The notes under the pieces are model-generated. The model made no database searches, had not been told where the DNA came from, and was given only the letters and a program-made list of their open reading frames with translations. Below are positions 16,764-25,201 of a stretch of DNA of 64,000 bases, piece by piece. The position numbers were made by a program, and so were the translations under genes. This DNA comes from an uncultured Phycicoccus sp. (GTDB taxonomy: Bacteria; Actinomycetota; Actinomycetes; Actinomycetales; Dermatophilaceae), in contig NZ_CANLZR010000003.1 of NCBI RefSeq assembly GCF_947495705.1, positions 62,001 to 126,000 on the forward strand, in the 5' to 3' direction. The number at the start of each line of letters is the position of its first letter. Position 1 is the stretch's first letter.

Positions 16764-17558
16764 ATGAGAACCCCACACCTGGTCTGCCTCGACATCGACG
16801 GCACGACCGTCGACCACGACGGCCACCTCCACGAACCCGTCCGCGAGGCCGTGCGTGCCGTCGTCGACGCCGGGCACCACGTCACCTTCGCCACCGGTCG
16901 GGCCATCGTCGGCACGCTGCCGGTCCTGGACTCCCTGAGCATCACGACGGGCTTCGTCGTCTGCTCCAACGGGGCCGTGACGCTGCGGCTGGACCCGCGG
17001 CACGAGGCGCGCTACCAGGTGCTCGAGGCCGTCACGTTCGACCCGGCCCCGGCGCTGCGGGTCCTGCGCCGCGAGTTCCCGACCGCGCTCGTGGCCGTCG
17101 AGGAGCTCGGCGTCGGCTTCAAGGTGTCGGCGCCCTTCCCCACCGGCGAGCTCGACGGCACGCCCCAGGTCGTCCCGTTCGAGGAGCTCATGGCCTGCCC
17201 GGTCACCCGCCTCACGATCCGCGACCCCGACAGCACGAGCGAGGAGTTCCTCGCCCAGACCGACCGCATCGGCCTGCACGGTGTCGAGTACGCCGTCGGG
17301 TGGAGCGCCTGGCTCGACATCACACCCGAGGGCGTCTCGAAGGCGGCGGCCCTCGAGGCCGTCCGGCGCCGGCTCGGGATCGAGCCGGCAGCCACCATCG
17401 CCGTCGGGGACCAGCGCAACGACATCGAGATGCTCGAGTGGGCGGCCCGCGGGGTGGCGATGGGCAACGCGCCGGACGAGGTCAAGGCCGTCGCCGACGA
17501 GGTCACCGGCGACGTCGACGACCACGGGCTCGTCGACGTGCTGCGGTCCCTGCTCTGA
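16764..17558 (+). CDS. HAD-superfamily sugar/nucleotide phosphatase, Cof type
   Basis: A 264-residue cytoplasmic phosphohydrolase. Motif I with the nucleophile is VCLDIDGTTVD (residues 6-16), motif II includes the Thr in ATGR, motif III is the Lys in EGVSKAAAL, and motif IV is VGDQRNDIEML. A C2-type cap lies between motifs II and III. Cof-type enzymes act on sugar phosphates or phosphorylated cofactors; the substrate cannot be read from sequence. It is a monocistronic gene between the exporter and the DUF1206 gene. Confidence 0.93.
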   Translation: MRTPHLVCLDIDGTTVDHDGHLHEPVREAVRAVVDAGHHVTFATGRAIVGTLPVLDSLSITTGFVVCSNGAVTLRLDPRHEARYQVLEAVTFDPAPALRVLRREFPTALVAVEELGVGFKVSAPFPTGELDGTPQVVPFEELMACPVTRLTIRDPDSTSEEFLAQTDRIGLHGVEYAVGWSAWLDITPEGVSKAAALEAVRRRLGIEPAATIAVGDQRNDIEMLEWAARGVAMGNAPDEVKAVADEVTGDVDDHGLVDVLRSLL

Positions 17559-17612
17559 GGTTGCTCCGTCCGGATCTCGACGGCGCGGCTCCGCTGGTGG
17601 CAGGGTGCACCC

Positions 17613-18407
17613 ATGAGCAGCCAGGACGTCCGCCAAGCCACCCGTGAGGCCAACGACAGCAAGGCCGTCGAGTGGGGGGCGCGGACCGGCTTCGCGGTGC
17701 TCGGTGCGCTGCATCTGCTCATCGCGTACATCGCGGTCAAGGTGGCGTGGGGCATCGGCGGCGGCTCGAAGAACGCGGACTCGGCCGGGGCGCTGTCCAC
17801 CATCTCCAGCACCACCGGTGGCGCCCTCCTGCTGTGGGTCGGCGTCGGTGGCTTCGCCCTGCTCGCGCTGTGGAACATCACCGAGGGGGCGATCAGCCAC
17901 GGGGAGGCGTTCGACCGGCTCAAGCTCGTGGCCAAGGGCATCATGTACGCCTTCTTCGCGTTCACCACGTTCCGGGTCGCCGCCCTCGGCGGCTCCGGTG
18001 GGGGTGAGCAGCAGACCGACGACTTCACCCAGAAGCTCATGAGCAACCCGGCCGGCCAGGTGCTCGTCGGCATCGTCGGGCTCGTCGTCCTCGGGGTCGC
18101 GGGCTACCACGTGCACAAGGGCTGGACGAAGGCCTTCCTCGAGGACCTGCGCGAGCACCCCGGGACCTGGGCCGTCCACGCCGGCCGCGCCGGCTACATC
18201 GCCAAGGGCGTCGCGCTGATGATCGTCGGCGGGTTCTTCCTCGTCGCCGCGTGGACCTCCGACCCGGAGGACGCCAAGGGTCTCGACGGGGCGCTCAAGG
18301 CGCTCAAGGACATGACCGGCGGGCCGGTCATCCTCACCGTCGTCGCCGCGGGCCTCGCCGGCTACGGCATCTACTCCTTCGCGCGGGCGCGTTACGTCCG
18401 GCTCTGA
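17613..18407 (+). CDS. DUF1206 membrane protein
   Basis: A 264-residue protein built of three repeats of a two-TM unit, with about six TM segments. The repeat pattern is an Arg-Thr/Ala-Gly-aromatic start (WGARTGFAVLGALHLLIAYIA, then LVAKGIMYAFFAFTTF, then AGRAGYIAKGVALMIVGGFF). DUF1206 proteins are widespread in actinobacteria and of unknown function. The ATG at 17613 begins a typical hydrophilic start. Its stop overlaps the stop end of the convergent PAP2 gene by 16 bases, leaving no room for a separate terminator. Confidence 0.92.
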   Translation: MSSQDVRQATREANDSKAVEWGARTGFAVLGALHLLIAYIAVKVAWGIGGGSKNADSAGALSTISSTTGGALLLWVGVGGFALLALWNITEGAISHGEAFDRLKLVAKGIMYAFFAFTTFRVAALGGSGGGEQQTDDFTQKLMSNPAGQVLVGIVGLVVLGVAGYHVHKGWTKAFLEDLREHPGTWAVHAGRAGYIAKGVALMIVGGFFLVAAWTSDPEDAKGLDGALKALKDMTGGPVILTVVAAGLAGYGIYSFARARYVRL

Positions 18408-19117
18408 GCCCGGTCCGCGGCGTCGGCCGCGGGCGCCTCGTGCGCGTCACGGCGCAGGTACCGCCAGGCGAGCAGCGCGCACACGACGCCGTTGACGAGG
18501 CCGACGAGCACGTCGGTCAGGTGGTGGGCGCCCCGGTACAGCCGGGCGTAGGACACCGCGAGCGGCACGAGGATGCACAGCACGACGAGGACCCGTCGCG
18601 CGACGACGTTCTCGATGCGGGTCGCCATCAGGGCGAACGCGACGTAGAGCGCGGTCGAGGCGCCCACGTGGCCGCTCGGGTAGCTGGACGTCGGCGGGGT
18701 GGGGTCGAGCCGCTCCACGTTGGGCCGGCTGCGACCGACGATCCACGCCGCGACGACGAAGAAGGTCGCCTGCAGCGAGATCGCCAGGAGCGGGACGACG
18801 GCGAACCACCAGGCCTTCGTGCGCCACAGGACGAGCAGCGCGACGAGCACCGCCACCCCGATGACGTACTCGGTGTTGCCCATCGACGACATGACGAGGG
18901 TGATGGACTCCCCGGTGGCGGTGCGCCGCTCCTGGAACCAGCGGTTGAGGTCGTTCTCGCCCTCGAGCCCACGCAGCGGCCCGGTGATGACGAACCCGAT
19001 GGCGACGATGGCCGCGAAGAGCCCGAGACCGGGGAGCAGTGCGCGCACGGCCGCGTCCCGGAGCGCGGCGGTGAACGACGGACGCGAGGTGTCGTCCCAG
19101 CGGGTGAGGAAGGACAT
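18392..19117 (-). CDS. PAP2-family lipid phosphatase
   Basis: A 241-residue six-TM phosphatase with the three PAP2 motifs: GRSRPN, then SSYPSGHVGAS, then YARLYRGAHHLTDV with the catalytic His and Asp. Such enzymes dephosphorylate phosphatidate, diacylglycerol-pyrophosphate or undecaprenyl-pyrophosphate on the outer face of the membrane. GGAG precedes the ATG at 19117. It lies 7 bases downstream of a second PAP2 gene, so both are co-transcribed. Confidence 0.93.
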   Translation of the reverse strand: MSFLTRWDDTSRPSFTAALRDAAVRALLPGLGLFAAIVAIGFVITGPLRGLEGENDLNRWFQERRTATGESITLVMSSMGNTEYVIGVAVLVALLVLWRTKAWWFAVVPLLAISLQATFFVVAAWIVGRSRPNVERLDPTPPTSSYPSGHVGASTALYVAFALMATRIENVVARRVLVVLCILVPLAVSYARLYRGAHHLTDVLVGLVNGVVCALLAWRYLRRDAHEAPAADAADRAQSRT

Positions 19118-19124
19118 GGTGCTC

Positions 19125-19883
19125 CTAGCGGGAGGCGTGGCGGTCGTCGACGACGTCGGGGTCGGCGCCGGTGTCGGTGGAGAGGTCGGGGTCGTGCGCG
19201 GGCTCCGGGTCGGTGGGCCGCCAGTTCGAGTACCCGGCGTAGGACGCGAGGACGAGACCCGCCCCGGTGAGCACGCCGACCGTGACGTCGCTGGGGTAGT
19301 GCACACCGAGGAAGACGCGGTCCAGGGCCGTGGCCAGGACGACGGCCGCGCCCACGGCGACCATCACGCTGCGAGCCACCCGACTGGTGACGATGGGCCA
19401 CACGAGGATGATGACCGTGACCGTGAAGGCGGCCGAGTTCAGCGCGTGGCCCGAGGGGAAGGAAAAGCCCGGTGCCTCCGACACGGGGTCCTCGACGATG
19501 GGGCGCGCGCGCTGGAACAGGTACTTGGCGCCGAGCCCGACCGCCCACGACACCATGAGGGTGGCGAACGCCCACCAGGCCCGGGTGCGCATCCCGCGGC
19601 CCAGCCAGACCCAGAGGCACAGGAGGGTCCCGGCGGTGTGGAGCAGGATCGGCCGGGTCGCCTCCTGCCAGAGGATGAGGGCGTCCCGGAAGCCCGGGCT
19701 CGACCGGGTCACCGCGGTGAGGGCCCCGATGACGCGGTCGTCGAGCGCGATGAGGGGGTCCCACCTGCTGCGGACCAGGAAGCCGACCCCGAAGAGGACC
19801 GCCCCGGTGACCAGGGCGTACACCGCGGCCCGGCCGAGCCGCCGGCCGCGACGGCGGGAGGAGGCGGCGCCGGTGCTGGTCAC
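19125..19883 (-). CDS. PAP2-family lipid phosphatase (second copy)
   Basis: A 252-residue PAP2 protein with motifs KYLFQRARP, FSFPSGHALNSAA and TALDRVFLGVHYPSDV, six TMs, and an acidic, disordered C-terminal tail (EPAHDPDLSTDTGADPD). The start is the GTG at 19883. It is divergent in sequence from its neighbour (different motif spacing and tail), so this is an old duplication or a pairing of two paralogues rather than a recent tandem repeat. A role in undecaprenyl-PP recycling or phospholipid turnover is plausible. Confidence 0.92.
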   Translation of the reverse strand: MTSTGAASSRRRGRRLGRAAVYALVTGAVLFGVGFLVRSRWDPLIALDDRVIGALTAVTRSSPGFRDALILWQEATRPILLHTAGTLLCLWVWLGRGMRTRAWWAFATLMVSWAVGLGAKYLFQRARPIVEDPVSEAPGFSFPSGHALNSAAFTVTVIILVWPIVTSRVARSVMVAVGAAVVLATALDRVFLGVHYPSDVTVGVLTGAGLVLASYAGYSNWRPTDPEPAHDPDLSTDTGADPDVVDDRHASR

Positions 19884-19964
19884 CGGGTATTTCTACCGCA
19901 CGGTACGGCGGCATGGCGGCGCACGCCCGGGCCGGACGCGTCCGCGTGGGATGCTGTGCGCGCC

Positions 19965-20771
19965 ATGGCCGAGCTGCACATCACCTCCGCGACCAACCCC
20001 CGCCTCAAGGCGGTGACGGCGCTGCGTCGCCGGCGTGCCCGCGAGGAGCAGGGCCTGACCGTCGTCGACGGGTACGACGAGCTGGCCCTCGCGGTCGAGG
20101 CGGGCGTCGTCCCGCACACCCTGCTGCACTGCCCCGAGCTGATGGCGGACCCCGCCACGCAGGGCGCCCTCGTCGAGCGGGTTCGCACCCTCGGCGCCGG
20201 CACGATCCGGTGCGGGCGGGCCGCCTTCGAGAAGGTCGCCTACCGCGAGGGGCCCGACGGCTTCCTCGCCGTCGTGCCGGTGGCGGGCGTCCCGCTACGG
20301 TCGCTACGGCTGCCGCCGGACCCCCTCGTCGTCGTCGTCGAAGGCCTCGAGAAGCCGGGCAACCTCGGCTCGGTGCTGCGCAGCGCGGAGGCCGCCGGGG
20401 TGGCGGCGGTCGTCGCCGCCGACGCGGCCACCGACTGGGGCAACCCGAACGTCGTCCGGGCGAGCAAGGGGACCGTCTTCTCGGTGCCGGTCGCGTCCGC
20501 CCCGCTCGGGGACGTCCTGGACTGGCTCAGCGACCACGACGTCCGGCTCGTCGCCACGACCCCCGACACCGACCTGCTCCACACCGAGGCCGACTACCGC
20601 GGTGCCGTCGCGATCGCGGTCGGCACCGAGAAGACCGGGCTCAGCGACGCGGCGCTCGCCGGGGCCGACGTCCGCGTCCGCATCCCGATGGCGGGCCGGG
20701 TCAACTCGCTCAACGCCGGCGTCTCGGCCGCGATCGTCGTCTACGAGGCCGTCCGTCAGCGCGGTTCCTGA
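19965..20771 (+). CDS. SpoU-family (SPOUT) RNA 2'-O-methyltransferase
   Basis: A 268-residue SAM-dependent RNA ribose methyltransferase of the TrmH/TsnR type. The N-terminal substrate-binding domain begins ITSATNPRLKAVTALRRRRAREEQGLTVV. The C-terminal trefoil-knot domain has motif 1 GNLGSVLRSAEAAG, motif 2 AVGTEKTGLS and motif 3 IPMAGRVNSLNAGVSAAI. It probably modifies 23S rRNA or tRNA; the target is not determinable. The ATG at 19965 gives the canonical N-terminus. The gene is divergent from the PAP2 pair. Confidence 0.93.
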   Translation: MAELHITSATNPRLKAVTALRRRRAREEQGLTVVDGYDELALAVEAGVVPHTLLHCPELMADPATQGALVERVRTLGAGTIRCGRAAFEKVAYREGPDGFLAVVPVAGVPLRSLRLPPDPLVVVVEGLEKPGNLGSVLRSAEAAGVAAVVAADAATDWGNPNVVRASKGTVFSVPVASAPLGDVLDWLSDHDVRLVATTPDTDLLHTEADYRGAVAIAVGTEKTGLSDAALAGADVRVRIPMAGRVNSLNAGVSAAIVVYEAVRQRGS

Positions 20772-20858
20772 GGCAGGTGGGGCCCCTGTGAAAGGGGGGC
20801 GCACAGCCCTCCGCGGGGCCAGGACCGGTGTCCGGAGCACCTGCTGGCGTGTGCGACG

Positions 20859-21503
20859 ATGAACGGCATGCGAGTTGACCATGTTGTCTACGCGGCTGAG
20901 CACGATGGCGTGCACGCGACGGCTGCACGCCTCGCGAAGCTGATCGGCGTCGAGCCGGTCGACGGGGGAGTCCACCCGCGCTTCGGGACGCGGAACGTCA
21001 TCCTCCCGCTGGCCCACGAGCGCTACGTCGAGGTCGTCGAGGTGCTCGAGCACCCCGCCGCCGACAAGGCGCCGTTCGGCCAGGCCGTCCGTGCTCGTTC
21101 CGAGGCCGGCGGGGGCTGGCTCGGCTGGGTCGTCCGCGTCGACGACATCGCCGAGCAGGAGGCCCGTCTCGGCCGCGAGGCCGTGCAGGGCAACCGGCAC
21201 CGGCCCGACGGGGTCGAGCTCCGCTGGAAGCAGCTCGGGGTCAGGGGCCTCATGGCCGACCCGCAGCTGCCGTTCTTCGTCGCCTGGGAGGGTGGGGTCC
21301 CGCACCCCTCCGAGGACGCCCACACCGACGTCACCATCGAGTCGCTGACCATCGCCGGCGACCCCGACCGGGTCCGTGAGTGGCTGGGCCTTCCCGCCGA
21401 CTACACCTCGTCGGTCATCGGCTTCTCGTTCGTCTCGCCGCACGGCACCCCCGGGCTCATGTCCGTCACCTTCGAGACCCCCCAGGGCGAAGTCGTCATC
21501 TGA
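20859..21503 (+). CDS. VOC-superfamily protein (glyoxalase-like domain)
   Basis: A 214-residue protein resembling the Glyoxalase_3-like VOC family. It opens MRVDHVVYAAEHDG, then a first beta-alpha-beta module with HPRFGTRNVILPLAHERYVEVVEVL, and a second module ending in GLMSVTFETPQGEVV. The metal-ligand positions of true glyoxalase I are not clearly kept, so the activity is unknown. The start could be the ATG at 20859 or the ATG at 20868, which fits the family N-terminus equally well. It is convergent with copA. Confidence 0.85.
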   Translation: MNGMRVDHVVYAAEHDGVHATAARLAKLIGVEPVDGGVHPRFGTRNVILPLAHERYVEVVEVLEHPAADKAPFGQAVRARSEAGGGWLGWVVRVDDIAEQEARLGREAVQGNRHRPDGVELRWKQLGVRGLMADPQLPFFVAWEGGVPHPSEDAHTDVTIESLTIAGDPDRVREWLGLPADYTSSVIGFSFVSPHGTPGLMSVTFETPQGEVVI

Positions 21504-21529
21504 TCCACCCGGGGTCGGGGGATGCGGCG

Positions 21530-23857
21530 TCAGCCGCGGGGGGCCCACCGCCGCAGCCGCAGGCTGTTCGTCACGACGAGCACGCTGGAGGCGGCCATCG
21601 CACCGCCGGCCACCATCGGGCTGAGCACTCCGCCGACCGCGAGCGGGATGGCGGCCACGTTGTAGCCGAACGCCCACACGAGGTTCTGCCGGATGGTGCG
21701 CAGGGTCGCCTTCGACAGCGCCATCGCCTCGACGACGGCGGGCAGCTCCGAGCGGAGCAGGACGATGTCGGCCGCACCCGCCGCGACGTCGGTGCCGCTG
21801 CCCATCGCGATCCCGAGGTCCGCCTGCGCCAGCGCGGCCGCGTCGTTGACGCCGTCGCCGACCATCGCCACGACGTGACCCTTCCGCTGCAGGTCGGCGA
21901 TCATCGCGTGCTTGGCGTCGGGCCGCACGTCGGCGACGACCCGGCCCACCGGGATGCCGACGTCCCGGGCGACGGTGAGGGCCGCGCGGTCGTGGTCGCC
22001 GGTGAGCAGGTACGTCGTGAGGCCGGCCTCGGTGAGGTCACGCACCGCCCGGGCGGAGCTGCGGCGCACCGTGTCGGAGACGGTGAGCGCGGCACGGGCC
22101 CGGCCACCCCAGCCGACCCAGACCGTCGTGCCCTCCGCGTCGGGGCGCGCGATCTCGCGGGGGACCTCGTCGAAGAGGTCGGCGCGCCCCACGGTGACGA
22201 CGGTGCCGTTGACGTCGGCGCGGGCCCCGGCCCCGGGCAGGGACTCGAAGTCGGTGGCGGCGGGCACCTCGAGGGCGCGGCGCCGCGCAGCCGTGACGAC
22301 GGCCCGGGCGACGGGGTGCTCGCTGGCGTCCTCGACGGCGGCGGCGGCCCGCAGCGCCTGGTCCTTGAGGAGCCGGCCGGCGGTGACGACGCCGACGAGG
22401 GCCATCTCGCCGGTCGTCACGGTCCCGGTCTTGTCCAGGACGATGGTGTCGACCCGCCGGGTGTCCTCGAGGACGTCCGCGCCCTTGATGAGGATGCCGA
22501 GCCGGGCGCCGCGCCCGGTGCCGACGAGCAGGGCGGTCGGCGTCGCCAGGCCGAGGGCGCACGGGCAGGCGATGACGAGCACGGTGATGGCGACCTCGAG
22601 GGCGCGCACCGGGTCGCCGGTGCCGATCCACCAGCCGGTGAAGGTCAGCGCCGCGAGGACGAGCACGATCGGCACGAAGACGGCCGAGACCCGGTCGGCG
22701 AGGCGCTGGACGGGAGCCTTGCTCGTCTGGGCGCGCTCGACGAGCCGGGTGATGCCGGCCAGCGTGGTGTCGCGGCCGACCGCGGTGGCCTCGACGACGA
22801 GGCGGCCGGTGCTGTTGACGGTGCCGCCGGTGACCTCGCTGCCCGGGCGTACGTCGACGGGCTGGGACTCGCCGGTGACGAGGGAGGCGTCGACGGCGCT
22901 GGAGCCGTCGCGCACCACCCCGTCGGTCGCGACCTTCTCACCCGGCCGGACGACGAAGCGGTGCCCGACGGCGAGCTCGTCGACGGGGATGCGCCGCTCG
23001 ATGGTCGCGCCGGACGCGGGGTCGGTGCGCAGGACGGAGACGTCCTTCGCACCGAGGTCGAGCAGCCCGCGCAGGGCGTCCCGGGTGCGGTCGGTGGCGC
23101 GCGCCTCCATCCAGCGCCCGAAGAGGAGGAACGTGGTGACGACGGTGGCCGACTCGAACCAGACGTGCGAGCCCTCCATGCCCATCCCGCCGGCGTTGCC
23201 GGTGACGACGACCGACAGGGACCACAGGTAGGCGGCGAGGACCCCGAGCGAGACGAGGGTGTCCATGGTCGAGGTCCGGTGTCGGGCCGCCTGGAGCGCG
23301 GCCCGGTGGAACGGCAGGCCGGCCCAGAGGACGACCGGCGTCGCGAGGATGAGCTGGACCCACGCCTCGTTGGGGACATCGGCGCCCGGGACCATCGCGA
23401 GGATCACGACGGGCACGGTGAGGGTCGCGGCGCTGAGGGCCCGGGAGCGCAGGTCGGCCATCCGGACGGCGCCGGGGGAGGGCGCGGGCGTCGTGGCGCG
23501 GTCCGCCTCCGCGGCGTCCTCCCGGCGGGTGGGGGGCGTGGCTCCCGAGCCGTCGGCGTGGTCGCGCGCGCCGGTGCCGGGGCGGTCGGCGACGGTGCGC
23601 AGGGCGGGCCCCGCGCCGCCGACCACCTCGGCGCCGTAGCCGGTGCCGCGGACGGTGGCGAGGAGGTCCTCGACGGTGACCGGCCCGGTCCAGCGGACGG
23701 TGGCCTTCTCGGTGGCGAGGTTGACGAGGGCGTCGACCCCCTCGAGCCGCTCGAGCTTCTTCTCGATCCGCGCGACGCACGAGGCACAGGTCATCCCGGT
23801 GATCGCGAGGTCGACCTCGTGCACGTCCCCCGTGGGGCGGTCCGCTGTCTGGGTCAT
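21530..23857 (-). CDS. copA: Copper-exporting P1B-type ATPase
   Basis: A 775-residue heavy-metal ATPase in the membrane. One N-terminal HMA domain binds copper through MTCASC (residues 21-26). A roughly 60-residue low-complexity linker follows, then eight TMs. The actuator motif is TGES (about 328-331), the transport motif is CPC (431-433) within ACPCALGLATP, the phosphorylation motif is DKTGT (475-479), and the hinge is MVGDGVNDAAAL. The CPC motif with one HMA domain indicates Cu(I) export. The ATG lies one base after the csoR stop, so it is controlled from the csoR promoter and derepressed by copper. Confidence 0.97.
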   Translation of the reverse strand: MTQTADRPTGDVHEVDLAITGMTCASCVARIEKKLERLEGVDALVNLATEKATVRWTGPVTVEDLLATVRGTGYGAEVVGGAGPALRTVADRPGTGARDHADGSGATPPTRREDAAEADRATTPAPSPGAVRMADLRSRALSAATLTVPVVILAMVPGADVPNEAWVQLILATPVVLWAGLPFHRAALQAARHRTSTMDTLVSLGVLAAYLWSLSVVVTGNAGGMGMEGSHVWFESATVVTTFLLFGRWMEARATDRTRDALRGLLDLGAKDVSVLRTDPASGATIERRIPVDELAVGHRFVVRPGEKVATDGVVRDGSSAVDASLVTGESQPVDVRPGSEVTGGTVNSTGRLVVEATAVGRDTTLAGITRLVERAQTSKAPVQRLADRVSAVFVPIVLVLAALTFTGWWIGTGDPVRALEVAITVLVIACPCALGLATPTALLVGTGRGARLGILIKGADVLEDTRRVDTIVLDKTGTVTTGEMALVGVVTAGRLLKDQALRAAAAVEDASEHPVARAVVTAARRRALEVPAATDFESLPGAGARADVNGTVVTVGRADLFDEVPREIARPDAEGTTVWVGWGGRARAALTVSDTVRRSSARAVRDLTEAGLTTYLLTGDHDRAALTVARDVGIPVGRVVADVRPDAKHAMIADLQRKGHVVAMVGDGVNDAAALAQADLGIAMGSGTDVAAGAADIVLLRSELPAVVEAMALSKATLRTIRQNLVWAFGYNVAAIPLAVGGVLSPMVAGGAMAASSVLVVTNSLRLRRWAPRG

Positions 23858-23858
23858 G

Positions 23859-24173
23859 TCAGCTCCTCAGCAGACGCGTGACGGCAGCGGTGACCTCGCC
23901 GACCTTCGCGGCCGCGGCCTCGTCGGACTCGCGGGCGGCGTCGACGACGCAGTGGGCGATGTGCTCCTCGAGCAGGTTGACGCTGACCGCCTGGAGCGCG
24001 CGGGTGGCTGCGCTGACCTGGGTCAGGACGTCGATGCAGTAGGCGTCGTTCTCGACCATCCGGGCGATGCCGCGGATCTGGCCCTCGATCCGTCGGAGTC
24101 GCTTGAGCTGGTCGTCCTTGGTGTCGCTGTACCCGGGCGGTGTCACCGCCGAGGCTGGGGTCGTGACGCTCAT
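23859..24173 (-). CDS. csoR: CsoR copper-sensing repressor
   Basis: A 104-residue all-helical DUF156 repressor. The Cu(I) ligands are all present with the correct spacing: Cys46 (AYCIDVL), His71 and Cys75 (EEHIAHCVV). The conserved start of the family is QLKRLRRIEGQIRGI. It represses the csoR-copA operon and releases DNA on binding Cu(I). The start at 24173 follows TACTAT by 6 bases (leaderless), and the operator-like palindrome overlaps that promoter box. Confidence 0.96.
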   Translation of the reverse strand: MSVTTPASAVTPPGYSDTKDDQLKRLRRIEGQIRGIARMVENDAYCIDVLTQVSAATRALQAVSVNLLEEHIAHCVVDAARESDEAAAAKVGEVTAAVTRLLRS

Positions 24174-24179
24174 GCCTAG

Positions 24180-24200
24180 ATAGTACCCCCCTAGGGTATC
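24180..24200 (-). promoter_or_regulatory. CsoR operator overlapping a leaderless promoter
   Basis: On the minus strand the sequence reads GATACCCTAGGGGGGTAC, a near-palindrome with the G-tract centre typical of CsoR sites. It runs directly into TACTAT (24185 to 24180), the -10 box 6 bases before the csoR ATG. CsoR bound here would block RNA polymerase. This follows known CsoR operators in actinobacteria; the exact footprint is inferred. Confidence 0.8.
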
Positions 24201-24299
24201 CGGTGGCGAGTCGGGGCGGGCGGTCGTCAGGATCCTACGGCGCGTCCTCGCCGCAGGACGAGGACGTCGACCGTGGTGCTCGCGGCCGGTGGGGCGGGC

Positions 24300-25100
24300 T
24301 CAGACGAGGCGGACGTCGACCCCCGCCCGGCGGAGCCGGTCGACCTCGTCGGCGGGGGCCGCGGTGTCGGTGACGAGCACCGTGGCGCGCGCGGCCGCGA
24401 CGATCTGCGACAGCGTGACGCGCCCGACCTTCGTCGAGTCGGCGACGACGATGAGCCGCTGCGAGCGCTCGGCCAGGCCCTGGTCGGTCCGGGCCTCGAC
24501 CGCATCGTGCGTCGTGAGCCCCCCGGCGGCCGAGATGCCGTCGACGCCCATGATCGTGACCCCGAAGTTCAGGCCCTCGACGAAGCGGTCGGTCATCGGC
24601 CCGACGGCCTCGTAGCTCTCGGGGCGCATCGTGCCGCCCGCGACGATGACCTTCATCCCGGGGTGGGCCGCGAGCTCGACGGCGATGTTGACCGCGTTGG
24701 TCACGATCGTCAGCTCGGTGCGCCCCACGAGCCGCCGCGCGACCTCGGTCGTCGTCGTCCCGCCCGAGATCGCCACCGCCATCGGGCGGCGGGGCAGCTC
24801 CTCGACGCACGCGGCGGCGATGCGGGCCTTGGCGTCGCGGTTGCGGGTGTCGCGGTACCGCACCGGGTGTTCCGCGCCCGGGCGGCTGGTCGCGCCGCCG
24901 TGGATCCTGCGCAAAAGCCCGCGCGCCTCGAGGACGGCGAGGTCACGGCGGACCGAGGCGCGCGACATCCCGAGCTCGGTGGCGAGGGAGGCCACCCGCA
25001 CCGTCTCGCGGGCCGTGACGGCGTCGACGATCGCCGACAGCCGGTCGCTGCGTCGGGTCGACACCGCGGGGTCGGGGCGGGGTGCAGGGCGGGGGTCCAT
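24300..25100 (-). CDS. DeoR/GlpR-family sugar-metabolism repressor
   Basis: A 266-residue regulator. The N-terminal DeoR winged helix (about residues 17-72: RLSAIVDAVTARETVRVASLATELG, with recognition helix SRASVRRDLAVLE) precedes a DeoR C-terminal sensor domain with the sugar-phosphate loop ISGGTTTTEVAR and the tail Asp-containing motif VVADSTKVGR. A Pro-rich stretch precedes the HTH. It is divergent from a SIS-domain isomerase gene, which it probably represses through the two 21-bp-spaced repeats in between. The effector is likely a sugar or amino-sugar phosphate. Confidence 0.92.
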   Translation of the reverse strand: MDPRPAPRPDPAVSTRRSDRLSAIVDAVTARETVRVASLATELGMSRASVRRDLAVLEARGLLRRIHGGATSRPGAEHPVRYRDTRNRDAKARIAAACVEELPRRPMAVAISGGTTTTEVARRLVGRTELTIVTNAVNIAVELAAHPGMKVIVAGGTMRPESYEAVGPMTDRFVEGLNFGVTIMGVDGISAAGGLTTHDAVEARTDQGLAERSQRLIVVADSTKVGRVTLSQIVAAARATVLVTDTAAPADEVDRLRRAGVDVRLV

Positions 25101-25134
25101 CCCCTCCAGTCCACCAGAGCGGCGCGGCAGGCGG

Positions 25135-25173
25135 TGCGCGAACGCGCAGTTCGCCTGCGCGAATGTGCGGTTC
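25135..25173. promoter_or_regulatory. Probable DeoR operators: two direct repeats, 21-bp period
   Basis: TGCGCGAACGCGCAGTTC (25135-25152) and TGCGCGAATGTGCGGTTC (25156-25173) match at 15 of 18 positions and are offset by exactly 21 bases, two helical turns. Each also has GAAC/GTTC-type half-site symmetry. They lie between the divergent deoR-type and SIS genes. Confidence 0.7.
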
Positions 25174-25201
25174 TCGGGCGCACGGCCGTGAGGATGGGCC
25201 C

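Noticed and set aside
21380-23881. Plus-strand frame of about 830 codons opposite copA
   Set aside because: Shadow of copA; lacks any domain and has the charge pattern of complementary GC-rich coding DNA.
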